A program made the translations under genes and the position numbers. This document shows, in pieces, positions 28,173 through 37,239 of a stretch of 64,000 nucleotides of DNA. Below the pieces are notes generated by a model, which saw nothing but the letters and a program-made list of their open reading frames with translations, had not been told where the DNA came from and searched no databases. The stretch is from an uncultured Bacteroides sp. (GTDB taxonomy: Bacteria; Bacteroidota; Bacteroidia; Bacteroidales; Bacteroidaceae): NCBI GenBank assembly GCA_900766005.1, contig CAAFTU010000030.1:37195-101194 (forward strand), read 5' to 3'. Positions within the stretch are counted from its first letter, which is position 1. Every line of letters starts with the position of its first letter.

Positions 28173-29503
28173 GTTTTATAGTAGATAAACAGACCCTGGA
28201 AGACTTAAATCTTTTGGGTAAATATAAGAGCAATTCCATTTACCATGCCTTCGATAAAACCACCACAAGAGGGGGAGAGCAGGTGATGGAAGAGATGTTC
28301 CGGCATCCATTGACGGATGCCGGTGAAATCAACCGCCGCAGTTCCATTTTCCAATCGTTTATGGAAAAGCCGTGTGATTTTCCGTTTACGCCTGCTCAAA
28401 TTGACTCGGTGGAATACTATATGTCCACTCCTGCTTATGCCAATCGCGGAGTGAATATGTTGCGTATGTTTCATCGCAAAGCCATGATCTACATTGCGGC
28501 CAACCGCATGTACGAACTGCTGGTAGAAGGTCTTGCCAACATGGTGGAACTGTTTATGGTTTTGCGCGACTTCTGTAATGAACTGAAAGCCGACCATCCT
28601 GCCTATGTACCGGTGTGTGAGGAAGTGGAGCAAATCCTCTCTTCTCCTGCTTTTGCGTGGATGAAGCAAGCCAGAGGACAGAAGTTTTTCTCCTTTTGGC
28701 AGCTGGAGAGGTACCATTATCTGCTGCATGTGGAAGGTAATGCCCAATTGGAACGTCTGTTCCGTATCATTTATGAATTGGATGTGTACATTGCCGTAGC
28801 CAAAGTAGCCAACGAACGTCGCTTCACTTGCGCCCATGCCGAAACAGCCAAGGATGAATCTTCTCACCGGATTAATCTGGTACAAGTTTTCCATCCCTCG
28901 GTTCGTGGGGCAAAGGCCAACAGTGTGTGTATCGACAGTGAGAAGAATGTCCTTTTTCTTACGGGAGCCAATATGGCGGGAAAATCTACTTTTATGAAAT
29001 CCTTTGGTGTAGCAGTCTATCTGGCTCATATGGGCTTCCCGGTTCCGGCAGAGCGGATGGAATTTACTGTACGTGATGGCTTGTATACTTCTATCAATGT
29101 GTCCGATAACATGAGCAAGGGCTACAGTCACTTCTATGCAGAAGTCAAACGGGTGAAGTTCATTGCTGAGGAAGTGGCTACCCATAAGAATCTGGTTGTC
29201 ATTTTCGACGAATTGTTTAAGGGGACTAACGTGAAAGATGCCTACGATGCCACTGTAGCAGTTGTGAAAGCTTTTTCCGGCCATCATAATTGTGCCTACA
29301 TCATTTCCACTCACATTCTTGAAGCAGGCCAAACCCTGATGAAGGAATGTGACAATTTCAAATATGTGTATTTCCCTACCATTATGGATGGAAGCGTGCC
29401 GAGATATACCTACCAGTTGACCGAGGGCATTACAGGCGACCGTCATGGTATGATGATTATCCGTAATGAAAAAATTATAGATATTATTCGTGGAAATAAA
29501 TAA
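28169..29503 (+). CDS. MutS-family ATPase lacking the mismatch-recognition domain (second of pair)
   Basis: A 444-residue paralogue of the preceding protein with the same layout: N-terminal IVDKQTLEDLNLLGKYKSNSI, a helical core, then Walker A FLTGANMAGKSTFMK, Walker B LVVIFDELFKGTN and STHILEAG. Both copies keep the residues needed for ATP hydrolysis, so neither looks decayed. DNA identity between the two is patchy except for a 47-nt perfect match over the Walker A region. It starts within the stop of the first copy and is the last gene of the ABC/GldFG/MutS operon, followed by a strong hairpin. Confidence 0.86.
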   Translation: MSFIVDKQTLEDLNLLGKYKSNSIYHAFDKTTTRGGEQVMEEMFRHPLTDAGEINRRSSIFQSFMEKPCDFPFTPAQIDSVEYYMSTPAYANRGVNMLRMFHRKAMIYIAANRMYELLVEGLANMVELFMVLRDFCNELKADHPAYVPVCEEVEQILSSPAFAWMKQARGQKFFSFWQLERYHYLLHVEGNAQLERLFRIIYELDVYIAVAKVANERRFTCAHAETAKDESSHRINLVQVFHPSVRGAKANSVCIDSEKNVLFLTGANMAGKSTFMKSFGVAVYLAHMGFPVPAERMEFTVRDGLYTSINVSDNMSKGYSHFYAEVKRVKFIAEEVATHKNLVVIFDELFKGTNVKDAYDATVAVVKAFSGHHNCAYIISTHILEAGQTLMKECDNFKYVYFPTIMDGSVPRYTYQLTEGITGDRHGMMIIRNEKIIDIIRGNK

Positions 29504-29535
29504 GGGTATTTCACGTGAAACACTGCTAAATAGAT

Positions 29536-29578
29536 AAAAAGTGAAGGGTATGTCTGCAAGGCATGCCCTTCACTTTTT
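29536..29578. terminator. Bidirectional-looking terminator after the MutS-like pair
   Basis: A 17-bp stem with one wobble (29536-29552 with 29562-29578) and a 9-nt loop has A5 on the left and T5 on the right, typical of an intrinsic terminator. Confidence 0.9.
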
Positions 29579-29587
29579 AACACGTGT

Positions 29588-29621
29588 TTTGTTAGTTATC
29601 CATATTTTTCTATTATCTTTG
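29588..29621 (+). promoter_or_regulatory. Promoter of the second SusCD (GH18) operon
   Basis: TTTG at 29588-29591 and TATCTTTG at 29614-29621 are 22 bp apart. The predicted transcript start near 29628 leaves a leader of roughly 230 nt. Confidence 0.7.
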
Positions 29622-29860
29622 TCACGCCTAACAAGGTAAACCTTGAAAGACCTTAACAAAAAGATAAATTTGATACAACTATAAAAAACATATTAGCCTA
29701 TGGTGTAACATTGAAGAGCACATTTCGAGGATAGGTCAGTGATGATACAACCTCCCTCCATAATCCCCTCATTTTCTCAGTTTTTTCTAAAAACAAATTT
29801 GAGAATTATACAGCAAAAACATAATAAAAAATTATTAATAAATTAGTTAACCTCAGATGT

Positions 29861-32800
29861 ATGAAAAGTAATCATTCATGGAACTATGCTGGTTTTAGAC
29901 AGTATTTTAGAGCTAAGTTCCCTCTAACATCAAGAATGAGTTTGATACTCTTGTTCGCTGCTTCATCGTCCGTTTCGGCCAACGATGGTAGTGCAGTGCG
30001 TGCTAATGACGTATTGTTACCTTCTATCAGCCAACAGGCTAATGTCAGTGTAAAAGGAACAGTAAAAGATGCTTCAGGAGAACCGTTGATTGGTGTAAGT
30101 ATCTTGGTAAAAGGTACTACTAATGGTACAGTGACTGATATCGATGGTAATTTTAATTTAAATGCGCCTAAAGGTTCGGTTATTGAAATTAGTTATGTGG
30201 GTTATGTTTCCCAAACCGTTACAATTACAGGTTCTTCTTTAAATATTGTATTGAAAGAAGACAGTGAACAGTTGGATGAAGTTGTTGTAACTGCTTTGGG
30301 TATCAAACGTGCAGAAAAAGCATTGAGCTATAACGTCCAAGCTGTAAAATCAGATGAACTGGTGCGTGTTAAAGATGCCAACTTTGTTAACTCACTGAAT
30401 GGTAAAATTGCCGGTGTTAGCATCAACAAGAGTGCTAGTGGTGTTGGTGGTGCTACTCGTGTTGTAATGCGTGGTGCTAAATCTATTGAAGGAGATAACA
30501 ACGCATTGTATGTAGTAGATGGTATACCTTTGTTTAACACTAATATGGGTGCTACAGATAGTGGTATTATGGGTACAGGACGTGCTGGATCTGAAGGTAT
30601 TGCCGATTTTAACCCTGAAGATATTGAATCAATTTCTGTATTGAGCGGTCCGTCTGCTGCAGCTTTGTATGGTAGTAGCGCTGCGAATGGTGTGATTTTG
30701 ATTACAACAAAGAAAGGTAAGGAAGGCAAACTTTCTGTTCAGGTATCTTCTTCTACAGAATTCAGTAAGGCTTACATGACTCCTGAATTCCAAAATACTT
30801 ATGGTAACAAGAAGGGAAGTTATGAAAGCTGGGGTGACAAACTTGCTACTCCTTCTAATTACGATCCGAAAGATGACTTCTTTAACACCGGTACCAATTT
30901 CATTAACTCTGTAACATTGACTACAGGTACAAAGAGCAATCAGACATTTGCGTCTATCTCTTCTACTAATTCAAATGGTATTGTTCCAAATAACACCTAC
31001 GATCGTCTTAATTTTACTATCCGCAATACGTCTTCTTTCTTGAATGATAAATTGCAACTGGATTTGGGAGCATCATATGTGAAGCAAAAAGATTGCAATA
31101 TGGTATCTCAAGGTCAATACTGGAATCCGGTAATGGCTGCTTACTTATTCCCGCGTGGTGAGAATTTTGAAGCAATTAAGACATTTGAAACATTTGATGA
31201 CGGACGTAAGATTCCAGTTCAAAATTGGGATATCAAAGATCCGGTTTACGCTCCCCAAAATCCATATTGGACAGCTTATAGAAATGTTGCAACCAATGAA
31301 AAGAGCCGCTACATGTTTAATGTAGGTTTGACATATAAGATTACAGATTGGTTGAATGCTGCTGCTCGTTTCCGTATGGATGATACTCATTCTCTGTTTG
31401 AACGTAAGATTTATGCTACTTCTGATGATAAATTTGCTGAAGGTAAAAAAGGTCATTATGGCTATAGCAACTATGAAGATCGTCAGGAATATGCTGACTT
31501 TATCGTGAACTTGAACAAGAGATTTGGTGATTTTAGTGTAGCTGCCAATGCCGGTTGGAGTTATTCTAACTACTGGGCACACGAACGTGGTTACAAAGGT
31601 ACGTTGCTAGGTGTTACTAATGACTTTAATATCTCTAACATTGACCCGTCTAATGGTCGTGTTTCAGAAAAGGGAGGTGATAGCAAAGTGCGTAATCATG
31701 CTATTTTCGCTAACTTGGAATTGGGTTGGAGAAGCATGCTTTATTTGACATTGACTGGCCGTAACGACTGGAACTCTCGTTTGGTAAACACTAATGAAGA
31801 ATCGTTCTTCTATCCTTCTGTAGGTTTATCTGCAATTATCACTGAAATGGTTAAGTTGCCGGAATTCATTTCTTATATGAAAGTTCGTGGTTCATTCACA
31901 GAAGTAGGTGCTCCTGTTTCTCGTTCAGGTTTGACCCCTGGCACAGTGACTACACCTATTTTGGGTGGTCAGATTAAGGAAACTGGTATCTATCCGTTTA
32001 CCGATTTTAAAGCAGAACGTACAAAATCTTACGAATTTGGTTTGAGCTTGCGTTTGTGGAACAAACTGAGTGCGGAAGTTACTTATTACAAGTCTAATAC
32101 TAAGAACCAAACATTCTTGGGAGAATTGCCCGAATTTACAGGTTACAAGAAGATTTACTTGCAAGCAGGTGATGTAGAAAACCGCGGTTGGGAAGTTTCT
32201 TTGGGTTACAACGATCGTTACAAATGCGGTTTGGCTTTGTCTTCTACAGTGACTTTCTCTCGTAACGTCAACGAAATCAAAGAAATGGTTGAAAATTATC
32301 ACACAGATTTGATGGATGAACCTATCAATATTCCAGAAGTTACAAAAGACGGCGGCCGTGTGATTTTGAAAAAAGGTGGTAGCATTCATGATATTTATGC
32401 CAATACATTCTTTAAGAAAGACCATCAAGGATTCGTAGAAATTGGTGCAGATGGTACATTTGGTTTAGTTCCGGGTGAACCTGTGTATTTGGGTAAAGTA
32501 GCTCCTGACTTCAATATGGGGTGGAACAATACACTTTCTTACAAAGGTTTTGGTTTGAGTTTCTTGATTAATGGTCGTTTTGGTGGTGTGGTAACTTCTT
32601 CTACAGAAGCTATTATGGATAAGTTTGGTGTTTCTAAACGCTCTGCTGAAGCACGTGATTTGGGTGGTGCTTTGCTGAAAGGTCAAGGTCGTGTAGATGC
32701 TAAGACTTACTATCAAATGATTGGTACAGGTAATTATCAAACATCTGGATACTATACATATAGCGCAACGAACATTCGTTTGCAGGAATTGTCTTTGAGC

Positions 32801-33004
32801 TATACAATGCCAAACAAATGGTTTGCTAATGTATTGAAAGATGTAACAGTATCTTTCATTGCCAACAATCCATGGATGCTTTACTGTGAAGCACCGTTTG
32901 ATCCAGAGTTGACTCCGTCAACAGCTACTTTTGGTCAAGGTAATGACTATTTTATGCAACCAAGTGTACGCAGCTTTGGTTTCGGTATTAAATTCAAATT
33001 ATAA
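29861..33004 (+). CDS. SusC-type TonB-linked outer-membrane transporter (locus 2)
   Basis: A 1047-residue SusC protein. A signal segment is at about 24-41 (MSLILLFAASSSVSAN). The carboxypeptidase-D-regulatory-like domain is at about 62-137 (VKGTVKDASGEPLIGVSILV, TDIDGNFNL). DEVVVTALGI marks the start of the plug, which includes ESISVLSGPSAAALYGSSAA and GVILITTKKGKEG. The barrel ends with SFGFGIKFKL. It imports the oligosaccharide released by the locus GH18. No STN domain or adjacent regulator is visible. SusD follows with a short gap. Base composition is more AT-rich than in the housekeeping genes nearby, as is common in such loci. Confidence 0.95.
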   Translation: MKSNHSWNYAGFRQYFRAKFPLTSRMSLILLFAASSSVSANDGSAVRANDVLLPSISQQANVSVKGTVKDASGEPLIGVSILVKGTTNGTVTDIDGNFNLNAPKGSVIEISYVGYVSQTVTITGSSLNIVLKEDSEQLDEVVVTALGIKRAEKALSYNVQAVKSDELVRVKDANFVNSLNGKIAGVSINKSASGVGGATRVVMRGAKSIEGDNNALYVVDGIPLFNTNMGATDSGIMGTGRAGSEGIADFNPEDIESISVLSGPSAAALYGSSAANGVILITTKKGKEGKLSVQVSSSTEFSKAYMTPEFQNTYGNKKGSYESWGDKLATPSNYDPKDDFFNTGTNFINSVTLTTGTKSNQTFASISSTNSNGIVPNNTYDRLNFTIRNTSSFLNDKLQLDLGASYVKQKDCNMVSQGQYWNPVMAAYLFPRGENFEAIKTFETFDDGRKIPVQNWDIKDPVYAPQNPYWTAYRNVATNEKSRYMFNVGLTYKITDWLNAAARFRMDDTHSLFERKIYATSDDKFAEGKKGHYGYSNYEDRQEYADFIVNLNKRFGDFSVAANAGWSYSNYWAHERGYKGTLLGVTNDFNISNIDPSNGRVSEKGGDSKVRNHAIFANLELGWRSMLYLTLTGRNDWNSRLVNTNEESFFYPSVGLSAIITEMVKLPEFISYMKVRGSFTEVGAPVSRSGLTPGTVTTPILGGQIKETGIYPFTDFKAERTKSYEFGLSLRLWNKLSAEVTYYKSNTKNQTFLGELPEFTGYKKIYLQAGDVENRGWEVSLGYNDRYKCGLALSSTVTFSRNVNEIKEMVENYHTDLMDEPINIPEVTKDGGRVILKKGGSIHDIYANTFFKKDHQGFVEIGADGTFGLVPGEPVYLGKVAPDFNMGWNNTLSYKGFGLSFLINGRFGGVVTSSTEAIMDKFGVSKRSAEARDLGGALLKGQGRVDAKTYYQMIGTGNYQTSGYYTYSATNIRLQELSLSYTMPNKWFANVLKDVTVSFIANNPWMLYCEAPFDPELTPSTATFGQGNDYFMQPSVRSFGFGIKFKL

Positions 33005-33019
33005 TAAGGAATCTTGAAT

Positions 33020-34645
33020 ATGAAAAATATAAATAGATACACACTTCTGGCTGGTGTTTTAGCTGTTTCTATGCTGACATCATGCGATTTTGAAGAAATA
33101 AATACAAATCAGTTGGAGATGACTGATGAAGAAGGAATTCGTGATGGTTTCGCCATGGGAGGTAATGTCTTGTCTTTGCAACGTACTGTGCTTCCTGTGG
33201 GAACACAAGCCGATGATACGGATGTAATCAACCAATACCAGACTTCCTACCATTTGTCTGCAGATTGCTGGAGTGGTTTTTTTAGTCAGAACAACGACTG
33301 GGGTGGTCTTTCTCATCCTAACCTCTATCTGTTGGATGGACAGATTAAAACTGTTTATCAGACAGCGTATACAGCTGCGTTGGCACCTTGGAAGAAATTG
33401 AAAGAGGCTTCTGAAAAGAATAATACGCCGGAAATCTACGCTTTTGCACAGATTTTGAAGATTTCTTCTTGGCATAAAGCGTTGGAATGTTTTGGCCCGA
33501 TGCCTTATATTCATGCAGCGGATGCTTCATTGACAATCCCGTTTGATGCTGAAAAGGATGTATATGTAGAGATGTTCAAGGATTTGACTGATGCTATTAA
33601 TGTTTTGACTCCTTTGGCTGAGAATGGAACAGTATTGATGGGTGATTATGATGCTGTGTATGGTGGTAACACTCAAAAATGGGTGAAATATGCTAATACA
33701 TTGTTGCTTCGTTTGGCTATGCGTGTACGTTTTGCAGATGAAGCGTTGTCTAAACAATATGTTACTCAGGCATTAAAGCACTCTATCGGTGTTATGACTG
33801 ATAAAGCTGATGCTGCTCAGATGAGTAGAGGTGCTGGTTTTATTTTCCGCAACAATATTCACTGGTTGTCAGAACAATATAACGAAACTCGTATGGGCTC
33901 TTCTATATTCTCATATCTGATGGGATATGAAGATCCTCGTTTGGCTGCTTATTTCAAACCAGTAGATGCTAATTGTAATTTTGGAGAAGAGGCTTTTGAT
34001 GGTAACGAATATCAGGCTGTTCCTGCTGGACATCGTAAAGGACAGAATGACACATACAAATCTTTCTCTAAGCCTAACATCACTGAGGATACTCCTACTT
34101 ACTGGATGCGTGCTTCTGAAGCTTATTTCTTGCGTGCTGAGGCTGCTTTGGTTTGGCCGGAATTTGGTGATGCTGAATCTTTATACAAGCAAGGGGTAGC
34201 CATGTCGTTTGAGGAAAACGGAGTGTCAAGTAGTGTTGATAGTTACTTGAATTCAACAAAAGTACCTACAGCTCATCAGTTTGGTGGAAATTTTGGTGGA
34301 AATTTTGGTACTCCTAAAGCTGTCAATCCGAAATTTGAGGGTAACAATGAACAGAAATTGGAAAAAATCATGATTCAGAAATGGATTGCTTTGTATCCTA
34401 ACGGTCTGGAAGCTTGGACAGAATGGAGAAGAACAGGTTATCCTGATCTGAACCCGGTTCAAGTTAACTCCGGTGCTTCTAACGGTGTAACAGTTGAAAA
34501 GGGTATTCGTCGTTTGATTTATCCGACTAGTTTCTATGATAATGATAAGAACAAGGAAATTTATCAGGATGCTGTGAAGAAGTTAAATGGCGGTAGAGAT
34601 GTCGCTACAACTCGTTTGTGGTGGGATTGCAAACCTGGAAACTAA
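33020..34645 (+). CDS. SusD-family surface glycan-binding lipoprotein (locus 2)
   Basis: A 541-residue SusD homologue. The signal peptide ends at lipobox LTSC with C22. It has the helical SusD fold, with WHKALECFGPMPYIH and ASEAYFLRAEAALVWPEFGD, and the C-terminal EKIMIQKWIALYPNGLEAWTEWRRTGYPDL typical of the SusD/RagB-like superfamily type in N-glycan loci. The ATG at 33020 is used; a TTG at 33014 would add only two residues. It binds substrate and caps SusC2. The GH18 gene begins 36 nt downstream. Confidence 0.94.
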   Translation: MKNINRYTLLAGVLAVSMLTSCDFEEINTNQLEMTDEEGIRDGFAMGGNVLSLQRTVLPVGTQADDTDVINQYQTSYHLSADCWSGFFSQNNDWGGLSHPNLYLLDGQIKTVYQTAYTAALAPWKKLKEASEKNNTPEIYAFAQILKISSWHKALECFGPMPYIHAADASLTIPFDAEKDVYVEMFKDLTDAINVLTPLAENGTVLMGDYDAVYGGNTQKWVKYANTLLLRLAMRVRFADEALSKQYVTQALKHSIGVMTDKADAAQMSRGAGFIFRNNIHWLSEQYNETRMGSSIFSYLMGYEDPRLAAYFKPVDANCNFGEEAFDGNEYQAVPAGHRKGQNDTYKSFSKPNITEDTPTYWMRASEAYFLRAEAALVWPEFGDAESLYKQGVAMSFEENGVSSSVDSYLNSTKVPTAHQFGGNFGGNFGTPKAVNPKFEGNNEQKLEKIMIQKWIALYPNGLEAWTEWRRTGYPDLNPVQVNSGASNGVTVEKGIRRLIYPTSFYDNDKNKEIYQDAVKKLNGGRDVATTRLWWDCKPGN

Positions 34646-34681
34646 TCAGTGTTGTAACTTTTAATTTAAGAAAAGAAAAAT

Positions 34682-35800
34682 ATGAAAAAGATATTAAAGA
34701 AATTATTATATGTAATTCCGGCTGTGGGACTGATGTCTGCTTGTACAGACGTGGAAAATCTGGAATTCGAACATATTGGTGGACACAACACTTTAGGTGA
34801 TAGTCCTTATTATCAAGAATTACGTGAGTATAAAGCTACTGCAAATAATTATGGTCGTCCGGTTGCTTTTGGATGGTTCTCAAACTGGTCACCTAGCGGT
34901 GCAATGCGTAAGGGATATTTGACTTCTGCTCCTGATAGTATGGATATTATTTCTATGTGGAGTGGTGCTCCGGGTAGATATGACATGACAGAAGGCCAAA
35001 AGCGTGATAAGGAATTTGTTCAGAGAGTGAAAGGAACTAAATTGCTTGAAGTTAGTTTGCTTTCTCATTTGGGTAAAGGAAGAACACCGAGTTCAATATA
35101 TGACGAGGTGAACAAAAAGGCAGAAGAAGAAGGTTGGAGTGAACAGAAACTTGCCGAAGAAAGAAAATTTGCTCGCTGGAGATTCTGGGGTTATGAGCAT
35201 AGAGATCTCGATCATCAGGAAGAGTTGAGAGCAGCCTTGTCAAAATATGCTAAGGCACTTTGTGATTCTCTTGTCGTAAGTGAATGGGATGGTTTTGATA
35301 TTGACTGGGAACCGGGTAATGGTTTTAATGACTCTGATGGTACATTGACTTATAACGGTAATATCAATTACTTGATTCAAGAAATGGGCAAATACATTGG
35401 TCCGATGAGTGATCCGGAAGGAAAAGGTCATAAATTACTTTGTATTGATGGTCATATTAATCAGTTCTCTAAGGAAATAGATCCTTATATTGATTATTTC
35501 ATTACTCAGTCTTATGGTTCATCTTATCCTCATCAGACACCTGCTAGTGGCGATTACAGAAAACTGATTATTGCTGAAAACTTTGAGTCATTTGCTGCTC
35601 ATGGCGGTCAGTTGCTGAATCAAGCTCGTTGGATGCCGGGTGGAAATCGTTACAAAGGTGGTGTTGGGGCTTATCGTTTTGATAATGACTTCGACAATAA
35701 ACCTGACTATAAATGGATGCGTCAAGCCATTCAGATTAACCAGCAGGTTTTCAACGAATGGAAAGAAAGTCAAGAAAATAAGGGTGAAGAAAATAAATGA
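34682..35800 (+). CDS. GH18 family surface lipoprotein, probable endo-beta-N-acetylglucosaminidase
   Basis: A 372-residue lipoprotein with lipobox LMSAC (C21). The GH18 active-site signature D-x-x-D-x-D-x-E is intact as DGFDIDWE (D203, D206, D208, E210), with E210 as the general acid. Other barrel strands are VAFGWFSNW, LLEVSLLSHL and DYFITQSYGSS. In a SusCD locus such enzymes are typically endoglycosidases that cut between the two core GlcNAc residues of N-glycans (EndoF/EndoBT type) rather than chitinases. Outer-membrane attachment would let it release the glycan for SusD2/SusC2. The type of N-glycan (high-mannose or complex) cannot be judged from sequence alone. Confidence 0.9.
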   Translation: MKKILKKLLYVIPAVGLMSACTDVENLEFEHIGGHNTLGDSPYYQELREYKATANNYGRPVAFGWFSNWSPSGAMRKGYLTSAPDSMDIISMWSGAPGRYDMTEGQKRDKEFVQRVKGTKLLEVSLLSHLGKGRTPSSIYDEVNKKAEEEGWSEQKLAEERKFARWRFWGYEHRDLDHQEELRAALSKYAKALCDSLVVSEWDGFDIDWEPGNGFNDSDGTLTYNGNINYLIQEMGKYIGPMSDPEGKGHKLLCIDGHINQFSKEIDPYIDYFITQSYGSSYPHQTPASGDYRKLIIAENFESFAAHGGQLLNQARWMPGGNRYKGGVGAYRFDNDFDNKPDYKWMRQAIQINQQVFNEWKESQENKGEENK

Positions 35801-35826
35801 TTGAATTATTAGCTATTATTTGAAAT

Positions 35827-36996
35827 ATGAAACATACAATTAAATACATGGCATTTGGCTTCATGGCTTTGCTGGCAGCAGCTTGCAATGATAGCGAAAG
35901 TGATCTATTGGAGCCAAAACTTTTTTTTGAAAATCAAGAAGAACGTTTGGAGATTTCCGAGGCTCCTACATTGCAATATGATTTGTTAACTAGAGTGTCT
36001 TCTTCTGTAGAATCTCAAGTGAATGTTTCTTATGCCGCTGGAACCGAGGGAGATGTAGAAGAGTATAATAAAAAGAATGGTACAGAATATGTTGCATTTG
36101 ACGCTGCTGATGTAACTTTCTCTGAAGAGTCATCGGTAATTGAAAGTGGTAAAATTTATGCCAAGAAGTTGACTCTGACATTTTCTAATTTGGATAAACT
36201 GCAAGAAGGTAAGAATTATGTTTTCCCAGTTCGTATTGCTTCGGCTTCTATGCCTTTGGTAGAGAGTCGTGATATTACGTACTTGATTCTTTCTAAACCT
36301 GTACGTATTACGAAAGTTTTGAAATTCTCAGGTCAGGGTGTAGCTGTAGGATTTACTCCTGATAGAGAATTTACGTCTGTTACTTATGAAGCTTTGATCA
36401 AGGCTGATCGCTTTAATAATAACAATACGATTATGGGACGTGAAGGTACGTTGATTCTTCGTGTGGGTGATACTCCGCTGTGTGAAGCTGAACGCATGCA
36501 GATTGCTGGTAGCAAAGAGTTTAAAGCCGCTCAATTGTTCGAAAAGGATACATGGTATCACGTAGCCTTTACTTATGATCAACCTTCTGGTAAAGCTGTT
36601 ATGTATATTAATGGAGCGAAGACATCTGAATCATCTTGGGATACACCTAAATTTAATTTAGGTGGTGCTGACATTGAGAAAGGTGGCGGTTTCTATATTG
36701 GTAAAGTGAATGGCTTTATGTGGGGTGAACGTCCGTTCAATGGCTGTATGAGTGAAGTCAGAGTATGGAGTGTAGCTCGTACAGAAAACCAAATTAAGCA
36801 AAATATGTTGTCTGTTGATCCTAAATCTGAAGGTCTGGAAGTTTACTATAAGATGAATGGTGACGATCAGGTTAATGAAGGTGGTTATAAATTGAAGGAT
36901 GCATCAGGACATAACGTAGATGGTATCGTCAAAGGTGGTTATTATGGAAGTTACTTGACTCCGGTAGAATTGGATACTCCGATTTCAATCAAATAA
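35827..36996 (+). CDS. DUF1735 and LamG domain lipoprotein
   Basis: A 389-residue lipoprotein with lipobox LAAAC (C20). The N-terminal DUF1735-type Ig-like domain covers about 40-150, and a concanavalin A-like LamG domain covers about 160-375 (KFSGQGVAVGF; EKDTWYHVAFTYDQPSGKAVMYINGAK; NGCMSEVRVWSVARTENQI). This architecture is a common partner of GH18 in N-glycan loci and likely binds glycan at the surface, a SusE/F-like role. It is the last gene of the operon, 26 nt after the GH18 gene and followed by a strong terminator. Confidence 0.88.
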   Translation: MKHTIKYMAFGFMALLAAACNDSESDLLEPKLFFENQEERLEISEAPTLQYDLLTRVSSSVESQVNVSYAAGTEGDVEEYNKKNGTEYVAFDAADVTFSEESSVIESGKIYAKKLTLTFSNLDKLQEGKNYVFPVRIASASMPLVESRDITYLILSKPVRITKVLKFSGQGVAVGFTPDREFTSVTYEALIKADRFNNNNTIMGREGTLILRVGDTPLCEAERMQIAGSKEFKAAQLFEKDTWYHVAFTYDQPSGKAVMYINGAKTSESSWDTPKFNLGGADIEKGGGFYIGKVNGFMWGERPFNGCMSEVRVWSVARTENQIKQNMLSVDPKSEGLEVYYKMNGDDQVNEGGYKLKDASGHNVDGIVKGGYYGSYLTPVELDTPISIK

Positions 36997-37036
36997 TAAT
37001 TGATATTGCTTTCTCTCAGTAGAGTGAAACATTTTT

Positions 37037-37084
37037 AAAAAAGGTTCTGCTTTTTACTTATCAGTAATAGCAGAACCTTTTTTT
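37037..37084 (+). terminator. Rho-independent terminator of the GH18 SusCD operon
   Basis: A 15-bp perfect stem (37037-37051 with 37069-37083), extended by an inner TTAC/GTAA pairing, begins with A6 and ends with T7. Confidence 0.92.
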
Positions 37085-37106
37085 AGTTTTGATCTAGTAT
37101 ATGTAT

Positions 37107-37168
37107 ATCTCATGAAAGGTGTAAGTTAGCTTTTTTATGCAGCATCTCATGGAAAGTAGCAAGTTAGC
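37107..37168. repeat. Imperfect 24/25-nt direct repeat pair
   Basis: Copies at 37107-37130 and 37144-37168 share ATCTCATG and AAGTTAGC ends with a variable centre. They immediately precede the 22-bp tandem array. Confidence 0.75.
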
Positions 37169-37173
37169 ACTTA

Positions 37174-37239
37174 TAAAGCGGCACTTTAGGGTTCGTAAAG
37201 CGGCACTTTAGCACTCGTAAAGCGGCACTTTAGGGGAGC
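37174..37239. repeat. Three tandem 22-bp units with invariant 16-mer core
   Basis: The 16-mer TAAAGCGGCACTTTAG occurs at 37174-37189, 37196-37211 and 37218-37233, exactly 22 bp apart. The 6-nt linkers differ. Each core has TAAAG/CTTTA arms that can pair. Confidence 0.92.

Larger units (their letters stand above)
29504..29860. other. Intergenic region and long leader of the GH18 SusCD locus
   Basis: This 357-bp stretch contains a terminator, a promoter and then about 230 nt of leader before SusC2. No convincing ORF is present. The leader holds a GGTAAACC inverted motif near 29635, CCTCCCTCCATAATCCCCTC at about 29752, and a CAAATTTG palindrome at 29794-29801. It could hold a regulatory RNA or antisense RNA. 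Confidence 0.5.

Noticed and set aside
28205..29446. 413-codon open frame antisense to the second MutS-like gene
   Set aside because: The opposite strand carries a clear MutS-family protein with Walker motifs; the antisense translation has no recognisable domain.
26844..29503. Normal DNA mismatch repair protein MutS
   Set aside because: Both proteins are about 440 residues and lack the mismatch-recognition and connector domains.
37174..37239. Short CRISPR array
   Set aside because: Linkers between the 16-mer cores are only 6 nt, no leader or cas genes are nearby, and copies number three, so these are tandem repeats, not spacers.
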